Part shown: in pieces, positions 25,983 to 37,900 of the stretch
Layout of the letters: the number at the start of each line of letters is the position of its first letter
Position numbering within the stretch: the first letter of the stretch is position 1
NCBI GenBank assembly: GCA_030141605.1
Contig: JAQGDQ010000533.1
Location: 1 to 64,000 of the forward strand
Direction of reading: 5' to 3'
DNA: 64,000 bases
Source: Tubiluchus corallicola
Taxonomy: Eukaryota > Priapulida > Priapulimorpha > Priapulimorphida > Tubiluchidae
Notes under the pieces: generated by a model
Told to the model about the DNA's origin: nothing
Databases searched by the model: none
The model's input: the letters and a program-made list of their open reading frames with translations, nothing else
Translations under genes and position numbers: made by a program

Positions 25983-28900
25983 ATGGCTGCCGATGAAGTG
26001 ATGGAAATTAGCATCGAAGAAGATGTTGCGGAAAACACGGCCAAGGAAAATGCAGCAGCAGACAATGCTTTTAAGCGTACAATTGCGCCAAGAACTGAAG
26101 CACATACTTCAAAAAGGACAGGTTATGAACTTCCTTGGTGAGTAATTTACCTGTTTATGACTTGTAAATAAACCAATATTTAACGCAATATAACTTAAGT
26201 GTTTATAAGTGCATAAGTAACTGAAATTAGAGCTAGAACCACACTTTTTTGTGGTTGTTTAACTTATTTTGATTAAGTACATGATTTTTTGTTTTACTTC
26301 TAGGGTCGAAAAATACAGGCCAACGGAGCTGAGTGATGTTGTCGGCAACCAGCAAACAGTCGCACGTCTCTCTGTATTCGCCAAACAAGGAAATGTGCCA
26401 AATTTAATTATTGCTGTATGTTGATTAATTAAACTTGCCTCTTTCGTAACCTGTCCAAGATTTCATGCGTGCAGTTTGCAATGATTGCCATCGAGCATGA
26501 AATGCCTTCATTCCATGTATCTACCTTAGTTTACACAAAGGCTTAACAATCTCACACGTAAAATTTTTTCATGCATGGATTCCTTATACCTGATTTTAAA
26601 TTTTCATTTAATGACAAGTATCCTCAATGGGGAATGGGAAGTATCAAGATTTTTAAAAACTTTCTAAGTTCTATCTCAGATTTGCTTGAAAAAATTCTCA
26701 AAAATACCTGAGTGCGTGTGATGAACAAATTCAACATTTTAGAGCCTAACTCCTAGTTTTTGAGTTATTGATTTTTTAAAGCAAAGTGTATGCCATTTAT
26801 TTTTATTCGCGACTGCCCAATTTACAATTTTGTAGAAAACTCATTTTTTTGTGACAGATTGCGATTTATAGATTTTCAGAAACATAGAAGCAAAAAAGCT
26901 GATTGGTTTCATATTGCAACCATGTTAACTAGGTGTCAATATCTTCATTTTGACTATTGTGACAGATGAGTAAATTATGAGCTTCTAAAATGCTTTTGAA
27001 AAATAAATGAGAAAAAATGACTCCACAGTCCAAGAGGTATTTTGCTGTGTTGGCAAAGTTCTACTGAAGCCATTAAAATTTCACATGCAGTACCAAGTAC
27101 ACTAATGTGTACTTGTGGTCCAATTTTCAGCTTTAAGCCAAACTTCCTTCCTTCCGACACAGCATAACACTACTCGTATTAATGGTGACCACTAACTTCA
27201 CCTAAAATACCTAAAGAAACTGGGGCATTGTACATGTTGGACAACCTTGCATCTTGCATCATTATACCCCATCTATCTTTCCCAAGAACTCAGGACTTAA
27301 AAACATTTACAGTTCCGTTGCAGCTGGAAATTCCTCATTTTATGACTTGACTTTTTCCATTGTTGTCTGTCAGACTGTCTGTTAAAAAATAGGCACTAGT
27401 TGCCGTCTCTCCGAGCTGTCTGTTAATCATGTTAAGTTGATTGCATGTCCATGACTCATCTTATTCAGAATTAATTGAAACTTTTCAATTATGACTGTGT
27501 TGTATAGATAATTAACTAGGCCTATATAGTGGTGGTGGTGGCGGCGGCGGTAGTGATAGTTCTTTTGAGAACTTTGTGATTATTATAGACAATGTGAACA
27601 CTTAAAACATTGTGGAATATACAGGTTGGGAAAGTTGAAACAGATGATGAAATCTCTGAGATGATGAGGTGGAAGTTTCCTGTTAGCTGTTAGATCGTAT
27701 TTCAGTGGATGATCTTTCGTGGTGATTCAGTGGAAGGTCCAACGGCTGCTTAAATTTTTTCAACGAAGAGGCTAATTTAACAATGTATAAATTTCTAGAA
27801 TCGTACAAGTATTAAAATCAGCAAGTCCTGTTCTACATTTGATCTTAGTCTTAATAATAATGGTCATGCTCTCGCAGTGCAAGAGAGAAGAAAGACTAGT
27901 AGGGAAATGTATCACACAATAACAAACAGCTTTGTTGAAATTTTCCGATGATGAAAAATATTCTTTGTTTATTTTTGGCATTGATAAACAGTTTGTTTAT
28001 TTATTTGTTAGGGACCACCAGGTACAGGCAAAACCACAAGCATCCTCTGTCTCTGGCGAGCACTTCTTGGTCCATCATTCAAAGATGCCGTGTTGGAACT
28101 GAATGCGTCAAACGAAAGGTAAGTTTTAAGCATTGTGTATTACAACCTGTCTGTGGAAAATCAACTGTTGATTTGTATTGAATCTACTTTATTTAAAGGA
28201 AAACAGGACGGTTTTTCAGATTCTATCCCATCTTAAGGTATAGTAAAACGTAAACATTTTAACGCAGGTCTATAATAATGCCAAAATGTACCTGATCATT
28301 AAATACCTGTTTAGATGGCCACTTAATTAGTTAATTAATGGGTGTAAATATAATTAGTGATGATGTCAGAAAAGAACACGATTTTCAGATGGTAAAAGGA
28401 TTCCATGAGCATGTTGCAGATGTTTACAAAAGCGAAAATTGAAATACATCACTACTGTGCAGCACTGACTGCGATTTACACACAACTTGGTGAATTTCAA
28501 GTTCAAAATTTAAATTCCAAACTTTCTAGGGATGCAGCGAAACCCGATTTTATCAAACCGAACCGGTGCCGAATTTTTCACACCTTTTTAGCCGAACCGA
28601 TTTTCTACAACTTTATTTTGGCGAAACGGAATTGAGCCGAATTTTACAAAAAAACTTTTACCGAAACCGAATTTAACCGTTTCAGTAGTTAAGGTGGCCT
28701 CAGCAGGTTTTTCAAAAGGGGTTTATTTTCACACTTGGAAAGGTAAAATTTTTATATTACGTAAACCCCTTGATATGTCTGCAAATTTCACCTTGATAAC
28801 TCAACCAATAAGTAACCAATACTTGAATCAATTTTCATTAAAAGATAACAATATAGTACCATATATACGTGTGTACAAGCTAACCTTATGTACAAGTCGA

Positions 28901-31900
28901 TGTGCATTTTAAGACCAACACTTGCATCATTTTATATATTACCTGTCTACCAGTCGACCATAAAATATTAAGGTCTTCCAGGGTAAATGAATATAGGAAT
29001 ATAGGCCTACGTCAGAACTTTGACTTTAGTAAACAGTATTAATTTTACAATGATGCAATTAAATCTTGTGGTTCATCACGTTCCCATTTGAAGAAAAAAT
29101 AATAATTTACTAAAATTAATACCCCTGCATAGTTGTGTTTTATCTACGCGTGCATATTGGTAATCGATATTTTGACAATAACACGCATATACAAGGCCAG
29201 CGGAAGCTGACAGGCGGCAGCACCTGCACAGCATTGGTGATTTCCATGTTCTGATCGAGTGCTCCGTCGCTAGTTTATTTACCGGTAATATATAGATTTT
29301 AACTTAATTTCATATAAGTTAAAATAAATTACAGTAATACTTGTTAATTTTGTGAAGTAATGTCAAGATGCAAATATTCTCTGATGTGAAGTATCACAGT
29401 ATGAGTGTTCATTTAGTCCAGCGTATAATGAAGGATTATTTCTCTACATATTCGTATTGTAGACGACTCTTAAACGACATCTCCCAAAAACGTATCGTAA
29501 GTATAAGTCGACCCCAAAAATTTCACCTTAAAATCGCCTCCCAAAAATTCGACTTGCACATAAGTATATACGGTAATTACTTTAATATTGCAGCTTAATC
29601 AGTAATCGTGTAGCCAACATTTTACTTATTGTATCAGAGTCTCGAATATTTTACATTAATCCTAAAACTGCTGTGTTAAAAACCCAATGAATAAAAAATC
29701 TCGCTTGCTTGGTTTGATAACCAAGACTTACCGGCACTTGACACAGTTACACTAAGTTCACCGAATAGTGTTGACAGTAATTATAAATCTACGCAAAATT
29801 CACAATTTCTTCTGCTAAATTAACAAAAAAACCACGTGTCCGCACATCGTAGAAATGAAAGCATCGGCAGGTGAATGACTTCACAGCATCTGTGCGCATC
29901 ACCCCAAATGGCAAAATTTTATGAGCTAGTTCAAGTTGCCAGTCTACCACGTGCAAACAGTTTTCTTGAAAAATTGTCGGTTGGTTCTGCCAGTCTTAGT
30001 TGTATTGTTTAATCGCGGCAATCGTCCGACAAATTATACAAAGGAACTTTTTACTGGTCACATCCGAAGTTATTTAAATAAACCGAACGAATCGAAACCG
30101 AATTTCGCAAAATTTCCACCAAATTTCTTAGAAAAAATTTGCCGAAACAAAACTTTACCAAGTTTTTGTTTTGACCAACGAAACGAAATGAATCCAAAAA
30201 ATTTTTAACCGAAATCCTGCTGTTTCCAAATTTCGCTGCATCCATAAAACTTAACGCTGTGCCAACATGCGATTTCACCAAAAGTGTGTGCTACATCACA
30301 AATGAACTGAGAACTACATCGCAACTGAACACAAATCAGCGGTCTATTTCCAAGATGCAGGCATTGTGTCTATCTAACTAGCAAATGGCAAAACGTATGT
30401 AAAAACATATGTATGTAAATGTATGTATGTACGAAAACTAACGACGCGAACGTGAAAGTGAATCATCATTGAAGGAACAATATTTTTCCTTTTAATATTT
30501 TATAAATTCGTTTTGCTTTAATGCCAAACTATTTGTGTCGAATTAATTGGCTACAATTTTGCGTATTACACTATTTTTCCTTTGTCCACGACTTGTTTGG
30601 GCTAAATTGTTTTTGTTAAATTTTTTTAGTACTCTGACACGTTTATGTTCGTTCTGTAGGTGCCTCTCAGATAGATAAAATTCTCTTGCAAGTTTTTATG
30701 TTTTAAACACTTTTTTGTTTCCAACTTAACGTGTGACATATATGCAGATAAAAATCAAATGATAATGCTATGTGTGTGTGTGTATGTGTGCGTGCGTGCG
30801 TGTGCGCTAGTAATACTAAATAATGCTATTTGACACTGTATTTATATACCATGTGTGAATAATACGGTGATTGTTTTAACTTACTGCATAGAATGTACTA
30901 GCCTTTACAATTTTGGTATAGTAAAAAGTTTTTCGGATGGTAGGATACAGTGTTGTCAGCACTTGACTCGTGGTTTGTGAAAAATATGTGGCTCCATCTA
31001 GTGACAATAATAAGAAAGTATGGTAGACAATTGCTTCTGAAAGCCATTTAACTGGCAGTGCCTGAAAATGTATTGCTAATTTTTCATTTTTTTTTTGCTT
31101 TTAGAGGAATTGACGTGGTGAGGAATAAAATTAAAATGTTTGCTCAGCAGAAGGTGACGCTGCCGAGAGGTCGACATAAAGTCGTTATTCTTGACGAAGC
31201 TGACAGGTGATGAGATATCTGTGCGCATTAGGGCTGAGATGGTTAGGCTTTTAACTAACCGTTTACACGTTCCCCATGACATCATACATCAAAGGTGGAT
31301 ACAGGTTTTAGAACAACGGTGGGCCCAAGAGAAAAGCAGTTAGGGTGTCTGAGTGAGCAGTGTAAGCCTCCACTGCGAGGTCCACCCGGACAACAATGCA
31401 TTTTGCTGCATTTCAGACCACTTTTCTGCCTTATAGAAACCATTTCTAGGAAGTTCACTAGTTTAGAACAGGTGTCACCTCAGCTTTGACTCAAAATTAC
31501 ATACCACTGTATTGATATACACTATACAGCATACATGATGTATATAACCTTCGTTTTTTATCTTGTGATATATGATTTTTACAGATATAAGGCACCTTTA
31601 GGATCTAGCAAATTGTTCTAATGCTTATAATTCAGAGAAAATATTAGTTTGGTGTGTTGTAACAATTACTGTGCAAGGGAGGGTCCAGGCCCCTTGAGCC
31701 CACCCCCTAAATCCGCCACTGAAAATATCGAAAACACCTGACATACTAATATGAAGTCGAAGCAACTAATGTGAAGCAATGAAGAAATTGCCTAACTCTA
31801 ACCCCATTATACAATCATAGAAATAATAACCACATACATTTAGGTAAACATATTTGCATTTCGTCTGTTTTCGTTTGCATTTTTATATTTTAAAATTAAT

Positions 31901-34900
31901 AATTCATTCACTCCTTGCACGAGTAAGCGGTGCTGTTCAAATCTGGCATGTGCCACCAAGAATATCCAACATATCCATCATCCTCGTAACATGCGCGAGT
32001 GAAAAACTTTTTGCAAGTTACCGTTTAGATGCTTCTTAGGCAACCAGATTAGTTGAAACAATGTTGTAAATTTTATGTAAGCAGGACATCGCTAACTGCA
32101 TACACCAACTCAGAAAAGATGCAAGGTTTCATTAATACGGATACGTAGAAAATTTGGCTGAGTAATGGTTAAACGGTTAGTGATTTTCTGAATGGTTGCA
32201 CCAGTTAGCGGTTGGTTAAACGTTTAAGCGCTTAGTGCACATTCAGGAGATCAGCTAATAATCGTTTTGATGTCATCCTAAAAAAAACTTTCCACACAAA
32301 GTTATGTTAGTTAACATTACAATTACCTGTTTGTAGTTAGAAAAGAGAATTCTTAATTTAAAATGTTCATGTCAACTGATAAAACTGTATCTTTTTCCCA
32401 TTGATTCAATAAAAACTCACTCTTGATCTTATTGACAATATAAAGCAATTTATATTTTTGCTTGACAAAGAGTGCGCTACGAATGGTCTGATTATTTTTT
32501 CTTAACTCAATGTTACCTAAACTTATTTCGAACGACTTATCTTTAATATGGTTGCGCTTAATGGTCATCGCGGCAGTTAAAGTTTACAGGTTTTATACAG
32601 CGTTACTGCTAACGCAAGCTCTGTGCACAGCAGGGCAGTGTGTAAGTGATGCAAAATTTCTAGACTAATTTTTTTAAGCATTATTTATGAAGACTAAATT
32701 GATTAAATACAGCTTCAATGGTGCTTTTTATAACAGAGTGTTAACCAAGACATAACACGATACATTTGCAGAATTTTGTGATGTAGCAGACAAAATAACA
32801 TAACCCATTGTTGTCATTATGTTTGGTTTATAGTGACAGCTAATATGCTCTAGTACCTGTAAAGTGAAAACTTTCTCTTTCAGCATGACAGAAGGAGCTC
32901 AACAAGCTTTACGACGGACCATGGAAATCTATTCCAATACAACAAGATTTGCACTGGCCTGCAATGCTTCGGACAAAATCATAGGTTTGACATACAATGT
33001 GTTTTCAATGATAATAACATGCCTATCCACTTGATTTTGAGTGCTACTAGTTTCAGGGCTGCTCTAAGGTTATATCACTGACAGGTTTCCATAATAATGC
33101 ATTACCATTTTTTAGCTTAAATTCTTGACATTTCAAGCATAAAGATTGTTTTTCTTAAACTATATGCATAAAGATTGTTTTTCTTAAACAATACTGCGTA
33201 TACAGAACTCGTACAAATTACGTCGTCTACTGGCAACATTTAAAGAAGTCCAGGACCAATTTTAAAAGTATGGCTTAAAATAATTTAAGCATAAAACATT
33301 GAAAGAGAGCTTAAAAGTGGCTTTCCTGAAAGAACTATTATCACAGATGTTTAATTTCACTTTCGCGCCCTGTTACATACATTTTACCATGCGCTAGTTA
33401 AATGGTCACAGCGCACTGGTCAATGGTCATCTCGGAAACGTGTTGCACAAAAAACAGGCGCTGTACCTCTGAGTTCATTTCTGACTTAGCGTACATTTGC
33501 GATGAAATCCCATGACGACACAGATGTACACAAGCTTGGAATTTAAATTTCTAATCAAATGTGCCCAATTTTTGTGTATTCCCCTGAATGTTATACAGTA
33601 GCACTGTTCTTCATATTTCACTTTTGCAAACATGTGCAACATGCTCGTAGAATGTTTCTGCTGTTCAAAATTAAGTTCAGTAAGCTTTGTCACAGTTCCA
33701 CCAATGGATGATGATCGTGAAAATATCAAAGTTTAAGTGTACCAGACAACACATTTGTGTACACTTGACAATGCCTCGCAACCTATGCTACTCTAATAGT
33801 ATCAGTTTTAACAGCTAGCAAGAAGCAAACCTAGTTCATATTTTCTTGTTCCCTAGCAAGAGCCTGCTAGTAAAAAACTCTACTCACAAATCAATGCATA
33901 ATTAAGTAAAATCCATGTAAACAGCTGAAGTACTGAACTGATGTGGCAGGCAGTTTTTTTACCCACAAATCAATGCATAATTAAGTAAAATCTATGTAAG
34001 CAGCTGAAGTACTGAACTGATGTGGCAGGCAGTTTTTTTACCCACAAATCAATGCATAATTAAGTAAAATCCATGTAAACAGCTGAAGTACTGAACTGAT
34101 GTGGCAGGCAATTTTTTTACCCACAAATCAATGCATAATTAAGTAAAGTCCATGTAAAACAGCTGAAGTACTGAACTGATGTGGCAGATGGCTTTGTTTT
34201 ACCCACGTGTTACGTGATGGCTGTAGTTAAGATGCGTTGCTGTGGTACACTTAACTTTTGTCCTACAGCAACCCGCGCCTGCGTACAACGAAAGTGTGAA
34301 AAGGCCTATTGTGGTGTCATCAGTAGCTGAGCTTAACAGTTGTTAATTAAGTTTTAAGCTGGTATTTAATTATCAGAAACACTTTGGCGTTATTATAAGT
34401 GTTAAAATGTAAATTTTTTGCCATACTTCAAAATAGAACAACATGTGAAAAGTCATCCTGTTTTTCTTTAAGCCGAGTTGTAAAAGCACCATAGGTATTT
34501 TTGAAATTCTCTTTTCTTTGTGTATAGCGTACTGTATCCATTGTTCTAGCTCACGGTGTCATGATGCTAAAATTGTCGCTGGTGTGTTTTGCAGAGAGCC
34601 AAAAAACTTCAAAACTTTGAAAACTTCAAAATGTACAAACAGATGTCAGCACTGACTTAGTGGTAATGAAAAACTAAAGTTTAAAGCAAAACCAGACCCA
34701 ATCTTAAACTGTAGGTCAAAAAACCTACTAATTGAAATATTGAAAGGGAACATAGAATTTTTTCAAAAATGACTTACGTGAAAGAATTATTACCACACAA
34801 ATACGTTTTCGCATTCATGCCACTACTTCTTAGCTGTTACATGCATTTTGCCATTCGCTAGTAAGACGGGCACTAGCGCCTGCATTTCGGAAACGCATTA

Positions 34901-37900
34901 CACAAAAACCCGGTGCTGTACCTCTCCGTTCAGATTCGAATGCGCATGCACACACAGCAGTAAATTTGAAATTTGAATTTTTAGCTTAAAACATGCCTAG
35001 TTTTAGTACAACACAGTGAATATCTTACAGTAGCACTGTACTTCAATTTTCGCTTTCGCAAACACGTGCAACATGCTCGTAGAATATTTTTGCCGTTGCA
35101 AATTAAGTTAGTTTGTAACGTCATCAATAGCTGTGCTTGCCTGCCGTTAATTAAGCTTTTAATCTATTATTTAATTATCAGAAACGCACTTACAGTATTA
35201 GTTGTGCTAAAATGTATACTTTTTATCGGATTTGAAAATGTGTAGTATATGAAAAATCATTCTGTCTTCCTTTAAAACTACAAATCAAAATTAATAATAG
35301 ATTGTAAATTAAATACTCGCATCTGCGACACACGCTAATGAAAATATTACTCAATTTGTAAAAAAAATTAGAGGAAATCTTCTTTGTTGTAGTTTGCTTG
35401 TAAGAGCATCAAAATAGTTGTAAATTATTTTTGTTTTGGCGATGGTAAACCTTACTGACATACATCAAGTGAACGGTAGTTTCTTCCCAGCATAAGGCAC
35501 GTCTTCCGGTGAATGCCATCCCTAAACAGCTGTTCTCTTTGTTGTGAGACTGCAGAGATCACAAACCCTCCATTATGGCTTGGACGGGTTGTAGTTGGTA
35601 ACTTTAATTGCATTTTTAGAACCCATTCAGTCGCGATGTGCCATGCTACGATACTCCAAACTCTCTGATGCAGAAGTCCTGGAGAGGCTGCTCGTCGTGT
35701 GCGAACACGAGACCGTCAGTTACACCAACGACGGCTTGGAAGCCATTGTGTTTACAGCTCAAGGTGATATGAGACAAGCGTTGAACAACATGCAATCCAC
35801 GGTGTCTGGCTTCGATCATGTCAACAGTGAAAACGTTTTTAAGGTAACAAGTTATGTGATTTTTGCAGAATGTAAATTTGGCTTTCAGATGCATGCTTGT
35901 CTTTTTTGCTGAATGAAATTTTTGTCATTGATAAAGCCTAGTATGTCGGCTCTTGGGCTTGCTTTGCTAACTACCCCACTGCGCTTTGTGTTTGAGGTTC
36001 CATTTCCCCTCATAACAACAAGTTCAAAAATATGGTACCTTTCTATACTGTTTGAGGACGACCACAAGGAGGAAATCGGAAATCAACATCATTGTTTATT
36101 ACTGATGTTGAATACTTGTGGCAGGAATGGAATATAGCTCATTAGTCTCAATAATAACGGACTTTGAAGGTTGCTGATGATTACCCTTCCATTTGCTAAC
36201 CAATTCTTGTGCTGCTTAACTTTTTGTCTAAGCAACATACTGTTACCATGCATTTATTCTGTTTGCCTAAAATGCTGTCTTGCTGTACTAGGATGATCAT
36301 AGTTTGTGTCTTTCTCTCCTAGTTACTGTGACTGCAGCCAGTGATGATTTCGTTTTCTGCTTTCATGTTTTTCTTTATGCTTTTACTTGCTGTGTTTCTA
36401 TGATTTTTATATGTGATTGTATCTTTATTATTTTTTTATTTGCAAATAATAAAAAACCAAAAAAGTAGTACTGGCTTTCTACTGTCATTATTTTTCCCAT
36501 TTTACGTTTTTTGTCAACTGATGGTAAACTGCATTGGCAGTTTGAAACTTTCTTCTTCTTCATTATTTTAATTGCCACTTTTTTATAATTATCTCTATTC
36601 TTATCATTCCTACATACTGCCTTATTGTGCATAGGGCTTGTATTAGCAGCAACGCTGTATAAAACTTGAAAATTTCTCGTGATGACCGTTAGGTGAAGCC
36701 ATTTTGATTGTAGGTTATTTGAAACAAGTTTAGATAACATTGCGTAAAGTTTGAAAAAATCATCAGAGCATTCGTAACGCACTTGTTACTAACTAAGCAA
36801 ATGTTCAAATTATTTTATTTCGTCAACAAGATCAATAACGTGTTTTTTGACAAAGCAGTGCTGTTTTACCAGTTGGCTCAAAGATTTTAAATTATTAAGA
36901 ATTTATGCAACTAAGCGTAATGTTAGCTAATATAACTTTACATAGAAAATTTTTTGAGACAAAGTGTAACATTGCCCTTTCTTTCCCTTTGAGCTTGTGT
37001 TACTATAGATGCTACTTCACGGATGTTTGACTTTACATTCTTATAATTGTCCAGTTCGCACATTTGTGTTATCTAGGTATGTGATGAACCACATCCGTTG
37101 CTTATTAAAGACATGCTGCAGCACTGCGTTAATGGCAACATTGATGAAGCATACAAAATCATGGCTCATCTGTGGAAACTTGGCTACTCGCCAGAAGACA
37201 TCATCACTATCGTATTCAGGGTGTGCAAAACTCACAACATGGCAGAGTATTTGAAGCTGGAGTTTATAAAGGTGACTTTTCCTTTTTAAAGTGCCGTATT
37301 TTGAATCTCCTCTTTCTGGTGTTAATGTTTCAGGGCTGAGTGTTTTTGGCATCACATCGCAAAATGCTATCCAATTTTCGCCAGGTGCTACACGATTTTA
37401 CTTTTTGTATCGCACTCGTTAATCGATTTTTGTGGAGTTATTTAGTTATTAACAAAATATCACAAGTTCTAAAGTTATCTGATTTGAGTTTATAAATATT
37501 CAAAGTAAAACTATCAAGTTCGTCACTGGTAGTATAGCCACATAATCTCTAACCACAAACTCTATCTGCTCCACACTTATGGTACTCTCTGTCTCGTAAG
37601 TGGGAACTACTTTACAAGTTACTTTCGGCAAGTCATTGCAACCTGTCCAGCAGTTGCTGCAAGTTCTGAACGTCGCGGCAAGTTACTGTTGGCAAGTATT
37701 GAAAAGTCTGCAACATTTGATACGAATCGAATTACTGTCTAGGGTGTATGCCTAGACGAGTCACTCTCAAGACTTCTCGCAGTGAATAGAGAAGCGAGTG
37801 TCAGCTCGTGCTTATTGCTGTCCAGTTTGAACGCGCAAATTACTTGCTGAGTCGTCATTAGTCAGAACGCGATGGGTCACTAAATTGCAACCACGTGCCA

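Larger units (their letters stand above)
33246..34490 (+). mobile_element. Element A copy interrupted by element B
   Basis: Element A sequence runs from 33246 to about 33688 and resumes at about 34306 ('gtcatcagtagctgagctt', 'atttaattatcagaaac', 'gtgttaaaatgta', 'gtgaaaagtcatcctg'). The gap is exactly a B element. The intact neighbouring copy at 34676-35285 shows the uninterrupted order. Lies in RFC2 intron 5. Confidence 0.7.

Noticed and set aside
31854-32039. Possible hAT transposase C-terminal relic ([21 protein letters not shown])
   Set aside because: Some resemblance to the hAT dimerisation motif, but it is short, isolated and lacks the conserved Trp/Arg context; too weak to annotate.
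36375-36782. 135-codon minus-strand frame in RFC2 intron 6
   Set aside because: Low-complexity Lys/Asn/Ile composition, no motif and no splice context.
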